Shown here one piece after another: positions 24,830-39,196 of a stretch of DNA of 64,000 nucleotides. The notes beneath the pieces are model-generated. The model saw only the letters and a program-made list of their open reading frames with translations. It was not told the origin of the DNA and did no database searches. A program made the translations under genes and the position numbers. The stretch is from NCBI GenBank assembly GCA_033002965.1, contig JAURVB010013304.1, positions 62,001-126,000 on the forward strand, in the 5' to 3' direction. The DNA is from Piper betle (Eukaryota; Streptophyta; Magnoliopsida; Piperales; Piperaceae). Each line of letters begins with the position of its first letter. Positions within the stretch are counted from its first letter, which is position 1.

Positions 24830-27800
24830 ATGGTGAAGTTCTCAAAGGATTTGGAGGCGCAGCTTATCCCGGAGTGGAAGGAGGCCTTCGTCGACTACTG
24901 GCTCCTCAAGAAGCACGTCAAGCGGATCAAGTTCGCCCTCCGCGCCGCCTCCCCTCCCCCGGCCTCCGCCCATTCCTGCTCCTTCTTCCACCTCCTCCTC
25001 CTCCGACTCCGCTCACACCAGCACCCCTCCTCCCATTTCCGCAAGGTACGTTTTCATTGCATTCCGGTCGACTTTCGCCGCAGATGCAACAGGAAATTGG
25101 GTAATGATGCATGAGTCTGTTGACGATGACGTTGCAGGCTGACGGGGTGCAGAAGTCTGACGGTGACGAGGAGGCATTGAACGGATCGGATCTCTCCGTG
25201 TGTTCGCCTAGGGACGAGGTAGGAGGCTTGGTTTTATCGATTAGGAGAAGATAATATGTTTTGGAGTTTGATCCTTAATTAATGGGTGTGCAGATTGGAG
25301 AGTTTTTGGAAAGATTGAACGGGGAGTTAAACAAGGTGAACGAGTTTTACAAAGTGAAGGAGGGCGAGTTCTTGGAGAGAGGTCAGGCTTTGGATGGGCA
25401 GCTCCAAATTCTTCTCCAACTCAAGCAGTTCCTGGTAGATCGCCGCCGGAATAATGCTGTTCCTTTGTTGACACCGGAAACCGCATCATCGTCGCCGCCA
25501 CCGTCGACCTCCTTCTCCGTTACAGACCAAGACATAGACCCAGGTGAGCTATACCGTTTCTCCTGCACTTGATGAATTATTATTACAAAGATTTTGTATA
25601 AGTAATCACTCCTAATCAAGTCCATAAATGTTTTTCATTTAATTACTATCATTTAATAAATAAAAAAGTACAACGCTACAAAAAAATATGCAAATTATTG
25701 GTATGAGATTGTTTCTCGATGTAAATTCAGATATGATTTGATTATCATGATCTATGCCTTATTTCATTTGGTGATCTAGACCGATGACGTAGTTGTTGGT
25801 TCTAGTGTAACAAAGTGAAAACTTTAATTTGTAACGTGAAACCTGGTTGTAGGAGCGGAGAGTGCGGTGGGGTTGCAAGAGCCGGATTTGGAGATTGATC
25901 AGGCTACCGGCGACAATGTGGTGGAGATGTCGCAGGAAATGTGCGATGAGAACTTGGCGAGGTGGCCGCAGCTGCTGATGCGGACGAAGAAGAAGAGGGC
26001 GAGGCTGGAGGGGATGATGATCAAAATTCCGGCCACCACGCCGACGAGGGCGATTGCGGCTCTGACAACGAAGTTGTGGGAGGAAGTATTGAACAATTAC
26101 GATCCCAAGAAAGAAGTTAGAGGGGATTACGTAACGAGGAAGAAGATTCAGTACGCGGAGAAGATGATAAGAAACGCCTTCGTTGAGCTCTATAGAGGAC
26201 TTGAGCTGCTGAAAACATATAGGTCTGATTTTCCTCACCTCTTTACTTTCCTCTTGAGGTGCCCACCAGATCGAAGAGAAAAACTAAGACTATTCTATTG
26301 TTCAATCTTGAAAATTATCTGTATTTCATATGTGCTTCATTGAGTCATCTACACTGCAATTGCTAGTGCATGCATGCTACATTCTTGTTATTTTGCCTTT
26401 TCAGCTCATTGAATATGACGGCCTTCAGGAAGATACTCAAGAAGTTTGATAAGGTAATTTATTCCAATATTTTTGTAGCTGTGGTCTAATGTTTTGCAAC
26501 TGTTATATATGAATCAAACCGTCATCAGTATAAGCATATTATATATAGTAGTCTGGCCCAAAGTCGACGTCAAAGAAGTGAGATTATTTAATTCCAATCA
26601 TGCAAAGCAAGGCGTACTGAGATTATTAAACAGCTGCATGCGCGTGCCATTTTCATTGACCTACACCTTTCATTTAAGAGTTTTGACCCTATACCTTGCG
26701 ATTTTAATGGTCAAGCTTTGGAAAAGTGACCGCTCAATCTATGCTGCCTCATTATCACTTTTGTCAATTACAGGTAGCTAACCAACGTTCGTCTGATGTG
26801 TACCTCGATAGAATGAGACAATCCTACTTCAACAGTTCCGATAAGGTAAGAGTCAGCTGCAAAACCCCACTCAAAGTAGGCTTTTAAATTATTATTATTA
26901 GAAGTGGTAAGATATTAGGAAGTTCGACAATCCTACATCAAAGTTCCGTGCCATACATCCAACTTTCTTTTCTTTTATGGATAACATTTTTTCATCTCTG
27001 AATTTGGGTAGTTGGCCATTACGTACATAGTACAAACTACCGCCAACATTGACTATCAACTACCTTTTTTGTTGCTTTTGAGAAACTACCTTTTTTAAAA
27101 AAATTAAGAAAGTTATTCCGCTTCAGGTGACGAGGCTTGGAGATGAAATAGAATCAGTCATCACTAAGTACTTCACTGATGATGACCGAAAGAAGGCAAT
27201 GCTGTTTTTGCGACCCCGGCATCGCAAACAGTCTCATGTCATCACCTTTTTTGTAGGTAGGCGCGTCTCTCTTCCAACTCATCACTAGTACTCAGATAGT
27301 AAGCAAGAACTTAAGTTACCGACCTGCATTTTTACTTTTTCCCACCATGTCTTGACCAGCATATTTTCCTACATTTCTGCTGCAGGTCTGTTTACAGGTA
27401 GTTTTGTAGCTTTGTTTTGTGTATATGCTTTTTTGGCCAACATTTACGGCACGCTAACGTCCAAGCACGAAACAGACTACGTGGAAACTGTATACCCTAT
27501 TTTCAGGTAAATAATATGATCGGATTCAATTCCATTGAAATGTTTTTTTGCTTTAATTAAGCTCAAATGTGATTTGATCTATGTGTTCACTGCAGCATGT
27601 TTGCTCTGCTTAGTCTACACATCTTCTTGTATGGTTGCAACCTTTATTTTTGGAAGAGATACCGGATCAATTATCACTTCATTTTTGAGTTTTCTCCGAC
27701 CACTGCCCTAAATCATAGGGATACTTTTCTCATCGCCACTTCATGTCTTACATTGGTAGTTGCTGCCATGGTACTCCACCTTTTCTGAGGTCTACAGGCT

Positions 27801-28118
27801 CGTTTTCTTCCATAAATGTAGACACCGTTCCTGGTATTCTCCTGTTGGTAAATCCCCTACAGTACCATTCTCATCGTCTACTTAATTTTTAATTAGTTTT
27901 TGTCACAGGCGTCAGTCTCAGAAGGTAATTACATATTTCTTTACTTGCAGTTTTTACTAGCGATGCTTGTTTGTCCGTTGAATACCTTTTACCGATCCAG
28001 TCGTTATCATTTATTGCGAACATTACGCAACATCGCATGCGCTCCATCATGCAAGGTATGTATATACGCATATATGCAGTTTTTGTCATCCTCGTGAGGT
28101 TTTCAGAAACCACTGATC

Positions 28119-28156
<38 letters not shown>

Positions 28157-29344
28157 TTACATATTTGTTGATCTTTAATTAGGTGACAATGGTAGATGTG
28201 TTCATGGCAGACCAGCTTACCAGCCAGGTAAAGAATTTAGCCCAGGCTAACTACATCAATTACTTTCAACGTCTGGTGATTATCATCTTTGAGATCTTAA
28301 TATTTCTATGTTTATATGGCAATTCAGATCCCATTATTGAGGCATACGGTGTTTGTTTCCTGCTATTACTTAACAAGAAGCTTCAAGACCCATGAGTACC
28401 GTGCCTTCACCACTAAAAAATTTTCAAAGAACTTCAATACCTCGTTTCATTCTTGCCATTCTATTGGCGTGCCGTTCAGGTATGTTAAAAAGCTAACCAC
28501 GCCAGGACCTTGAGTTTATTTTCTACCTAGCTAGATACGCGGTTGTGCAAATTGCATTACAAGATAGCCAATAAGCCTACGATTTCCGTCTCTTCAGAGG
28601 CATTGGGTCTCTTTTTTACCATATATTTTGATAGTGGCTGCATGCATTTGTCTTCAGTGTGGAAGGAAATGGTACGAAGAAAGGAGCATAACTCACATAG
28701 CCAACTTCGGAAAATACGTGTCTGCGGTGGTGGCAGCCCTTGCTAGACTCACTTTTGTTCTACACCCGACTCCCCTGTGGCGTGGCTTGGTTATATTTAC
28801 GTCCATAGTAGCTACTTTTTATCAGCTATATTGGGATTTTCGGGAAGATTGGGCTCTTTTCAAACCAAGATCAAGGAATCCTTGGCTGAGAGATGAACTC
28901 ATTCTCAAGAAGGGGTTCTACAGGTTCTCCATCGTGAGTGGCACTTCTAGCTGGCTCCAACAGAGATAACTAACTATACACCCATCTGCCAGCTCTTTTA
29001 ACAAAGTTTTACCTGTTGCAGGTTCTCAACATTGCTCTAAGAGTGGTGTGGGTCGTGAGCATATTCCCCATTGACCTTGCAAGGGTGAAACATATTTTGC
29101 TTGATTTCCTCTTGGCTTCTTTGGAAATTATTCGCCGTGGACACTGGAACTTCTACAGGTACTTATTGGTGAAAGGTTGTGTCCACTTGGAACCTAGGAC
29201 AAATTGCTTTATCTGGTTAACCATGACGTTCTGTTGGTATGAACTTGCAACAGGTTGGAGAATGAACATTTGAACAACGTGGGCAACTTTAAAGCTGTAA
29301 AAGCTGTACCTCTTCCATTTCGCGAGTACGATTCTGATGAGTGA
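24830..29344 (+). CDS. PHO1-type phosphate exporter (SPX-EXS), with two frame breaks
   Basis: Predicted phosphate efflux protein acting in xylem loading of phosphate. Fifteen exons: 24830-25045, 25138-25218, 25294-25543, 25853-26222, 26405-26453, 26774-26845, 27127-27256, 27386-27506, 27596-27847, 27951-28055, 28183-28227, 28328-28479, 28658-28933, 29022-29158, 29254-29344. The SPX domain starts at the ATG ([20 protein letters not shown]). Hydrophobic spans follow ([17 protein letters not shown]). The EXS domain includes [33 protein letters not shown] and [20 protein letters not shown]. Exon 9 (T run near 27781-27784) and exon 12 (A run 28415-28420) each need one extra base. With those, all junctions agree and the length is about 782 residues, normal for the family. 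Either a recent pseudogene or consensus errors. Confidence 0.9.
28126..28153. repeat. (TA)n microsatellite in a PHO1 intron
   Basis: Alternating TA run in the intron between exons 10 and 11 of the PHO1-like gene. Confidence 0.9.
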
Positions 29345-32300
29345 AAACAGAAAGCTACGCCAACAATAACCACCTACAGATTATTGCAGGACCCCCGGCA
29401 TAAAACGGAAGAACTGTCCATAGATAGCTATGATCAAATTATATGAGCCTTCTAAATTACCTTTCCCGATATGGCCGAGGTCGTGGATGGTTGATTGTGA
29501 GCTCCCTTCTGCAAGCTGAGACAATATTGCAAAGAAATATTTTACCCGGATCATGCGAGTTTTGTCATGGGAAGATATTGAATTCCCGACGACCGGCTGT
29601 AAACAAGTGATCAAGACTTTAACTTCCATGCATCAAGTTAGAAATTTAAACCCGAGCTTCTCAATTGTGGTCTTGAAACTCGTATCATAACTTCCCAGGC
29701 TACGCATAGCACACACCTAGTACCCCCTGATTAACACATGATGTTCTGATGTTTTCACTTAGTTTTGTCAATAGGTTGGAAGAATTATTGGAAAAAATGT
29801 TAATCAGTGAGGATTGTAAAGTTGGCTCTCGCCTTTTGTTGATCAATAAGCAACATATAATTAGTTGTCATATCATCTTATGATTAGTAGTTTCATCGTA
29901 AGTGACCTTTTGTAGATTAAATAACTTTTACTTCGAGTTTGGTTGGTCAATTTGTCCTATTTTCGTTTCTGCTTCTATGTGTTCGTCATGCCGACACACG
30001 AGTTTTTTTAAATTTTTTTTCAGAGTTAATATTGGCTCTGATTGATCTACGATTTTTGTTGGAACAGAAACTGAATTAATTGGAGCGGATGTTACATTAT
30101 TGCTGAAAAATGCCAAGACACGAGAGGTTTTTTTAAGATGAAGTACCGTTCCAGCTGATACTGGGGGTGAAAATTTCTTGGAATCACTAGTTCTCGTTTG
30201 GATGATATTGGCATAAAGAAAGAGAGAATCAATTTGATTTATCGCTGTGTTCTCATATTATCCCCAAATCTTGTTATCCCATCTAACATTATACGAGTTC
30301 ACGAATTAGTGAATTCCTACCCCACACCCCCCGGCCAGGGTTTCATTTAGCATGTGATGGTGAATAATTTAATCAGTGAATTTCCTACTACACCCATCAT
30401 AATTAACATGTGAATGGCTTAAACTTCAGTTAATCGTGATGATTAGAAAGTAATCCATTTTGTACACCAGCTTACCAATATTTAAATCGAAGCCCTAATG
30501 AATTATTTACTATCTGATGTGTGGAACGAACTTTTTCTGTCATCGAACTTAATCAAACCTAATTATTTGAAAAGGGTATTTGCCAATAGATATAGGTTAT
30601 AAGTTTTTATTGAATTTTCATCATTCCGATTGCATAACACTGCACGGTAAATTAACTCCGTATCTTCCCTTATGACGATGGTGATTAATCGTGTGGAAAA
30701 TAAAATGCTTTGGGTTCAAGCTGAGCATACTACAGGTTTTGTCTGGCCCTTCTGGGTATAATTAAACTGGCTTGTTCATGGCGCCTTGTTTATTCAAGTT
30801 AATACATGATTGGCATGAATGCCAGAAAAATGAACTAATCATCAATCTTCTTATATGAACGCTGACTAATAAGGAGGAAAGAATATTAAGCCCGATCGAG
30901 TTCAAGCAGAATCAATGGTCTAATGTTGACTGTAAACAGAGGAGTAAGTTCCACTGGCTGCCCCACTAACTCCAAAAATGGGTCCTTGATTTTAATCAAC
31001 AAATGAATAATACAATCGTTATGGTCATCACAATATGTTGGCAACCATAAGATTCTGAATCGTCGAATGTACACAATCGAAGTCGGAGGTATGGCAAATT
31101 GTTGAGGTTTTGGATGGGCAGATTTGTCCCGCATCGAAAGAAGGGGGAGGAGGATGCGTGGGAGTTGGTGTATAAGAAGAGAGGAGAGGGAGCGGGTAAA
31201 CATACTTACCTGGACGGGGTCTACCGGTTATCATCGAGGCTGGTGGCCTAGGGTGGCTATTTCCATTGCACCACTGGGAAGACAGTTTATCCCTGCGATC
31301 TCCCGATGCGGGAGAGTCGACGTCGTAATTTGTGGTAGTGTGGGTACGCGTTCGCGCGGCCCCTCCCAAAGTCCTAGTTTAAATGTTTTAATTAATAATT
31401 TATATAGCTTCTTGATTTGTTTTGTACTTGTTAAAAATTAAGACCAAGAAGGATTATTATGTTTTAGGGATGTTAAACGAACGAGAGTTCAATTTGTCCA
31501 ACTTGTTTTGGCCTTATACCTAGCCCGGACAATCACGCGAATTGAATTTACTTTGAGACTTGAGCTCAAAAACACTTATTTTAATTTTTTCAAGCTTGAA
31601 ATTACTTTTTTAACTTTTTCGAGCTTGAAATTTAAAAGGCAAAATACTTACTATCTCAAATATTTTATTTTATTATTATTATATTATAAATAAATATAAT
31701 ATAATATAAAAATTATATTATTATATTATTTTAGAGTTGGTCGAACACAACCTTATTAAAAGATTTAAACAACCTTATTAAAAGATTTAAGTTTGAACTC
31801 AAATATTTAAATATAGAGTTTCGAATTAAGCCGAGTCAAAGTTGTCTCTCTCAATTAGTAACCCTAAGTGTAATTGATCTTCTTATTATTAAGATTAGGA
31901 AACTAATTTATTTTGATTTTGTTTAATATTAAATAATTAATGACAACATAAAATAGTTGGGAATGCAAAATAAAAATTGGTATTGTACAATTTATATAAA
32001 AAGTAATTATCTAAATATTTTCACAAATAGTATTTGTTGTAGTACGAAAACAACAGTATTGCTATAAACTAAGTATTGCTAATAGTTATAAAAGTCATGA
32101 ACTTTTACGTATGTATCAAAAACCTATATGATGTTTTATAAATTTCTTTTGGTTTTTATATAAATTTAAATGTGTCATTCATATTACAATGCTCCAGTTA
32201 GAAATGGATTTTTCCTTTATTCAAGTAGATATATTGATTTGTCCATATTTTTATTACTAAAATTTTATTTACTTAATAATATTTATTTCATTTGGAGTTT

Positions 32301-33703
32301 TTATTTATTTTTCACAAAGGATAATTTGCAGATGGTAAAAAATAAATTTTATTATCTTAGATTTATTTGCATACCTTCTACAATTAATGAATAAAATGAA
32401 TTTTATTCATTTTAATTATTATTGAGGACTTTAAAATATTATATGAATCGAGTTAGAAGTTTTAACTTGATTTAAGATATCTACTTATTTATAATACATA
32501 ATATTAGACATGGTAAAGAAAACTAATGATTTTACAAATTTCAATGACCATGTTTGAGTTTAATTAAAATTCTTAATATATTATAATCAATTAAAATTTT
32601 AAAATTGAAATTAGCTTTTGAACACGAAAAGTTTATAAATAAAATCGGGTTCTTAATTATAGGCTAAGATAATAAAATAAACATATAATCAAATACTTTC
32701 ATAAGAAGAATTAATAAATTTTAATAACAATAATTGAAGATACGTGGCAAATTATAATAAGTAAAGACTTAAAACGAGAAACGATGAGTATACATAGTTT
32801 TAAGCTAGCATATATCAAATATATAGATATAAATATAAAAATAAATAATATAGGTAATTATTTATATTAAAAAAAGATATAGTACGTAGGAATACATCTA
32901 TAAACATATTATAATTTTAATGGATATTATTGATGGGATAGGTACACAAATAATTGATATTATGTCTACAAAATTTGTAAAAAAAATTATGTCAGGATTA
33001 AATCTGCTCACAATCATTTTAAGCACATATTTAATTAATAATAATTATTGTGATCAGCTCAATTAAAACCATATATTAAATTCAGTGGCCATTTTGATTT
33101 TTTAGGTAGTATTTGATATATTTGGTTTGCCCAGGTTGAATCAAATTGAATATTATTTTAAAAATTATAAATAAAATAATTTATTAAATATTATAAATAT
33201 ATTTTATTATAAATATTTATTTAAATTTATTAATTAAAAATATAATTTTTTAAAAATTTTATATTAAAAAATTAAATAAGCATTCACACAAACGGTAAGT
33301 GAGAATAAATTATACCGAGTTTAAAAGCCGTGCATGATATAATCGGACACTACTTCGATCAGATGTTTACAATTATGATTAAAAGTTAGAACTCAACCCA
33401 AATTAAACCTCGTTACCAGAGTGCTTAGAGCAAGCCCTGCGATCCTCGGTCATCCGAGGCACCCTATGCGACGCTTCCATCGATCCACTTTCTTCCTCCC
33501 CGACTTCGAAGCCAGGAAACCCCCTGCCCCGCCGCCGCCGCCGCCGCCGGATCGACTTTCCGGCGGCATCCGCCCCGGTTGCGCAAGACGTACTCATCTT
33601 CTTTTCCACCTGTTCTCGGCCCTTCTTTAGACCTTCGTTTCGTTGGAAACAGCGCCGTATCTCTTTCGTTTGGGGTACATATTTTTTGGGGCCGGGAGTG
33701 GAA
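29345..33703. other. AT-rich intergenic DNA
   Basis: No supported gene. A GC-richer island at about 31080-31380 reads on the minus strand as a short open stretch ending at a strong donor (caggtaagt near 31209). I find no ATG-led exon or downstream partner. 31440-33300 is very AT-rich and featureless. Sequence from about 33400 probably belongs to the promoter and leader of the next gene. Confidence 0.5.
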
Positions 33704-36700
33704 ATGGCGAGGGGGCTGGTGAACAGGTTGGTGTCTCGGGTCATGTCCGTCGCCGGGACATGGCAACAACAGCAGCTTCGCAGGCTTAACATCCATGAGT
33801 ATCAGGTCTCTCATTATTTAGCACGTACGTGATAAATCTGATGCATTGAATGATGATTTTTTAGGTTAAGAAGATAGGTCAGGTTGATGTTCGTTTTCAA
33901 TGGTTTTAATTTAAGAAGATTTTCCTTTTCTTTTATCATTTCCCCCCATTTTTACATGGTTTTTGCTGTTTATTGTTCTTCTGGTGACCATTGGTTGTTG
34001 ATACATGGTCACCAGCTGCCCTTGTAGAAGCTAATTGGCTGATTTAAAGATTGAACCTTAGTTTTGTTGTATTCAATGATTCTGTTTATGGTAATCAGTC
34101 CATGATGCATTGTTGATCTACAGTGTGTGCCAATATTTCCTCGAGCTTGATATTTCCATGGTTTCATTCATGTCGATCAAGTTTTTGGCTGATTTGGATC
34201 CCTTTTTTTTTCTCATGGGGAATTATCTTCCCAAGGCTGAAGCATAATTTTGTTGTGATGAGGTCCAGTTTGGATTAGGCTGGTTTCCAATGTTTTTATA
34301 TATTAGGGTGCTGAGCTAATGGGAAAGTATGGGATCAATGTGCCAAAGGGAGTTGCTGTTACATCTACGGAAGAAGTGAAGAAGGCACTCAAGGGTGTCT
34401 TCCCCAGTGAGAAGGAGGTCTCTGTCTTGTTCTGACAACAACGCATCACTTATGTAGTAAAGTACTCTAATCTCCTGTTGCTTATGGTGTAGTTGGTGGT
34501 TAAGAGTCAAATTCTTGCTGGCGGAAGAGGACTGGGAACATTTAAAAGTGGCCTTAAAGGGGGAGTCCACATAGTCAAGGCTGAAGAGGTTGAATCAATA
34601 GCAGGTAAAGGCTTAGGCTTGTCCATATTTTGTATCATCCTTTACTCATTTCTTCTGTTTTGGTAGCTGCCTCATGCATCATCATTCTTTGTAAACCACA
34701 CTATTTTTGCTTGTTACCTACATTTTGCTATCCCCATATGTGGGGTTCTCTTTTTGCTATGATAAATAACCTACTTAACTCAATGGTTTGAGTATTGCTT
34801 TCATACGGCAGAAGTCATTGGTTCAAATCCAATAGTAGGTACAACTTATTAGATACCATTTACTTCAGTATCTAATAAATTTTCCACCACCTTCTCCTTT
34901 CTTTTTTTTTCTCCTTTCCCTATTGGATGTTAGATTTTCATATTATTCGGATATGGGTGTATTTTTTTGTTGTGTCGGGTTAGATCACAATTGATTATGT
35001 CTAATTGGCGTAATCAAAGTGTATAAATGGAGTTTTCTTTGTTTATGCTGATGTGTCAACTACTACTACGAAATTGTATTGACTACCAAGAGCAAGGTTG
35101 GCCTCAATTAATCTCCTAAAGTATGCACGTCTTTCTATTTAGTCACTGGATTATGTCAAATAGATTAGTGTGCATCAATGACATATTAATGTATAATGGA
35201 TACAAAAAGATTTACTTCCATTTTTTACAGAAAAAATGCTTGGGCAGATACTTGTTACCAAACAAACTGGACCTCAAGGAAAAGTTGTCAGCAAGGTTGA
35301 GTACTACCTGACTTGTTGTGTATAAAAATGTGTTTGAGTACAATTATTTGTAGATGTCACCTTTTAGAAGGATACATGGTTTGTTTGAGATATTTGTAGT
35401 AGTGTCTGTGATAAATAGTTCAGTATAGAAAATTGAAAGATATGTATTTCATCGTTAAAGATATTTGTAGTAGTGCATACAGATTCCATGATATAATCTT
35501 CTCGCTATCATGGAAATTTAAAAAGTCTCGATTACACCTTGAATTTTCTGTGAGGCTCTTACAGAATTTCATTGAAAACTCTTTTGTTTGTGCATCACTT
35601 CTGTTTGCTTTGTGTGTTGACTTTCGTGCTAAGAACCAATTTCTGAAGTGGGGATGACTTAATGTAAAGATCATCTTGCAAGGCCCAATGGCTATATGCT
35701 GAGAGAAGTCATTTGTTGACATAAAAAGTCGTATCTAAAATTTGACATGACAAACTATTGAAGTATCTATCTGAATGTGTTGTTCAAACATGAGCATGAA
35801 CATTTTATGCTGGCAAGATCATAGTTTAGTTTGTTTCTTATTGGTGTTGTTTCATGTAGTGTATGAGCTGTACCAATCAGTTTTTGTCATGGATGCTTCA
35901 TGAAATATCTCTATTGACTAATGTAGACATGATACATAATGTTGTTTTTGCAGGTTTACCTGTGTGAAAAATTGTCTCTTGTGAACGAGATGTACTTTGC
36001 TATCACTCTTGATCGTACAACTGCTGGTCCGGTGTGTATTTTGGATTTTCTAATAGTTTGAATTATTTTGTTTACCTATTGTACATGTTTCACTGTTCAT
36101 ATTTTGAATATTACAAATACTTGCTTTGTTCACTTTCAGCGTGGATTGGTTTTACAAAGTAAATCTTCCATTAATAGAACCATTGGGTGGAACTTAAACA
36201 AAGTTAGGGCTGTTTGTTTGAAGATGTTGTCGAAATTATAATCTTAAGTCTAACTGATCAGAAGTGGACTTGTTGGAGGTGTGTTTAGAAATAGTTATTT
36301 ATTTTCTACGCTGGTTGGTTCTACGGGAAAAAGTTATTACCAGGATGTATATGAACTTAGTGCTGCGGACAATTGGTATTGACCTGCACATTTTGGTTTG
36401 ATGAGCAATGTTAAGAGACTTTCTGTTAGGTTAATTTCCAAGTTTGTTTGTTTACTTGAAATTTGGATTCTCCATTAACGGTGGTTTGTCTAGCCAGTAA
36501 TTCCATATGATGTTTTCTCCAGCTCATTATAGCTTGTAGAAAGGGAGGAACTAGCATTGAAGACCTTGCTGAGAAGTTTCCTGATATGATCATTAAGGTT
36601 GTTCTATGGCTTTATCTGTGTGATAACTTGAACTTGTCTTATGTTTCCCTTTCTTGGGAGATGGTTCATATTCTGTTTATTGTTGCATGAAATTTGGTCT

Positions 36701-38344
36701 GTAGGTTATCTGATTAAATTTGTTCTTGGAACAATCAGGTGCCAATTGATGTTTTTAAAGGTATAACAGATGAAGATGCTGCGAAGGTTGTTGATGGTTT
36801 GGCCCCTGTACAAGCGGATAGAAAAGATTGCATGGAACAGGTGAAGAAGTTATACAATCTTTTCTGTGAATGTGACTGCACGCTACTTGAGGTTGGAATT
36901 TTTTCTTACTGTCATGTTTGTGACCTTAATGTTTTTTATACTGATTTTTGTGCTTACTTTTTCCCATGCCAGAAATATTTTTGCCAGTTACAATTTTTGC
37001 TGTGTTTTTTGTCTCCAATCTTGTTCAGATAAACCCAATTGCAGAGACTTCTGATAATCAGTTAATTGCAGCTGATGCAAAACTGAACTTTGACGACAAT
37101 GCAGCTTTCCGTCGGAAGGAAATATTTGCTCTTCGTGATCCATCTCAGGAGGACCCTCGAGAGGTATATATTCCATCATTTTGCCTGTTTTTGCATAGAA
37201 ATGATTCTATTTTTCAGGCATATGTTCTGTTGACTTGTCAAAATCATGATCTGTAAAGGTGGTTGCTTTTAACAATATGCAGGCATAATCTTCTGACAGA
37301 AATCTTGTGTTTGCACAGGTTGCTGCTGCAAAGGCTGATCTCAACTATATAGGTTTAGATGGGGAGATCGGTTGCATGGTAAATGGAGCAGGCCTTGCCA
37401 TGTCTACAATGGACATAATTAAGCTGCATGGGGGACACCTGCTAATTTCCTTGATGTTGGTGGAAATGCATCTGAAAGCCAGGTATTTGTTTTTAAAGTG
37501 GATTTTGAACTCAAATGCTTTGCCTACTGTTTGTGTCAACTCTGTTTTATGCTTGTTAATTTGTTTGTTGAAGTCTTTTGAGCTTATACTTTAAGCGAGA
37601 TGCCAGTTTAATTGATATTTTAGATTTTCTTATTAAGGTGGTGGAAGCCTTCAAGATATTGACATCTGATGAGAAGGTGAAAGCCATTTTGGTGAACATC
37701 TTTGGAGGCATAATGAAGTGCGATGTGATAGCAAGTGGCATTGTGAATGCCGCAAAACAGGTAAAATTATTTCTACCAATCGCTTTATTTTGTTGTCTTA
37801 CGGATATATAACTTTTACCTAGTTAGCTTCAAGGCTCTTTGCAACTGTTTGCAATGTTGTGTTTTTATCCATTCAACTACTTTTCTCAACTTTTGGCTTG
37901 TGAGTTTTTGTACATAATCGTGTACGCTTAATATACTGCATATGTGTGGCTAAAAAATGTGCAATATTTACCGGAAATGCAAGTGACAAATACTACAACT
38001 ATTTCTATTCTAATGACTAGTTATTTTATGCTTTTTTGAAGCATGTCTAGGAGAGGAACTAAGTTTATTCAGTTATTGTTGATTTTTAGGTTCAACTTAA
38101 GGTACCGGTAGTTGTTCGACTAGAAGGTACCAATGTTGACCAAGGAAAAGAATTTTGAAGGTGATAAAACTCTGGTCCTTGTATTAGTCTTGTATGTGCT
38201 TCTAATTGTTGTCTTTGCAGTTGTATGCTATCTTTGACGTGTTTGTTTTTCACCTTGTACTTGTAGGAGAGTGGAATGACGTTGATTACTGCAGACGACT
38301 TGGATGACGCTGCATCAAAGGCCGTTAAGGCGACAGCAGCATAG
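33704..38344 (+). CDS. Succinyl-CoA ligase (ADP-forming) beta subunit, mitochondrial, with two frame breaks
   Basis: TCA-cycle enzyme making ATP from succinyl-CoA with the alpha subunit in the matrix. Twelve exons: 33704-33805, 34307-34417, 34493-34604, 35231-35295, 35954-36031, 36523-36597, 36739-36891, 37029-37163, 37319-37482, 37638-37760, 38090-38160, 38267-38344. A short basic presequence is followed by LNIHEYQ and an ATP-grasp fold ([20 protein letters not shown]). The ligase domain has [20 protein letters not shown] and [19 protein letters not shown]. Exon 9 (37430-37437) and exon 11 (A run 38146-38149) each lack one base. With it the product is 422 residues, the usual length. The acceptor of exon 10 ends AAG rather than CAG or TAG. 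Identity is certain, but the functional state is not. Confidence 0.95.
34769..34841 (+). tRNA. trnM-CAU: Chloroplast-derived trnM-CAU copy (nuclear plastid insertion)
   Basis: A 73-nt cloverleaf lies in an intron of the succinyl-CoA ligase gene. The acceptor stem ACCTACT pairs with AGTAGGT, the anticodon CAT sits in gctttcatacgg, and the T arm is attggttcaaatccaat. It matches the plastid elongator tRNA-Met as I know it, with a few changes in the D and anticodon arms. The next 60 bp (attagataccattta...) look like plastid spacer too, so this is an inserted chloroplast fragment rather than a nuclear tRNA gene. Transcription is doubtful. Confidence 0.85.
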
Positions 38345-39196
38345 CCTTAAGTTTTCAAAGGATGGTGGTATACCCTCATTTTTTCGGTTGATGGAAGGTG
38401 GAAAGAAGATTCTGGAAAAAATTTTCTATTTGATGATCATATTTTTTATCAAGAATAGACTAACATCCAATGTGAGTTTTGTGAATGCCTAACAGTGTAT
38501 TATAATAAGGCTACTTGCAGCTGATCGGGAAGGTCGGCGTGATTTTTTTTATGATGAAGCTTGTGTGCTGTTTGTCTCAAATCTTTTTGACTTCCCCCAG
38601 TTAACTTCTTTTTTTCTTGCTTTTCATGTTTTCCCCCTGGTTCAAGTTCAACCCGGATTCAATAACAAAATAGTTCATTTTAAGGGCGGCTGAGCCTTGG
38701 GCCTTTCTTTGGCCATCTTTTTCGCTGGTCCCTTTGCGTGTCTGAAGGTGAAGGGTACTTAACCTTTTATTTTTATATTTATTTTTTAAAAAAAGGAAAT
38801 TACCTTTGTGCATTTTTAATGGTGGAACCCGAACAACAATGTTATTGAAGAAAAATGTTGATTTTTGGCTCAACGAAACTAGTCAATCTCATTTTGGAGT
38901 AACTAGAGAGATTAAGGTGCGCGAATTAATTATTCTTAGTTTAAAACTGGTGAGGTATTTTTAGGTAAGGGAAGCAAAGTTAACTTTTACCAGGGGTGGG
39001 TTGCGTGCGGTGTATCATCTTAAACTGGCTAATTTAAATGACGCCCTTGGAAGTTAAAAATACATATATCTATTTAAATACATTTCAATTGAGGGCCAAA
39101 ACATTATGGTAGATACTTGTTCATATACAATGACGTTGATGATTGAACTCTCTTTCCCACGATTGAACCTATTGATTGAAAAAATGCAGAGGCCTT
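38345..39196. other. Spacer between convergent genes
   Basis: Probable 3' untranslated region of the ligase gene (to about 38600), then AT-rich DNA up to the stop codon of the minus-strand oxidase. No other feature seen. Confidence 0.5.

Noticed and set aside
31028..31369. Possible first exon on the minus strand ending at a consensus donor
   Set aside because: The frame has no upstream ATG and no partner exon could be found downstream.
37556..37811. Alternative exon frames beside the ligase exon at 37638
   Set aside because: Only the frame reading [18 protein letters not shown] continues the family sequence; the others are shadows.
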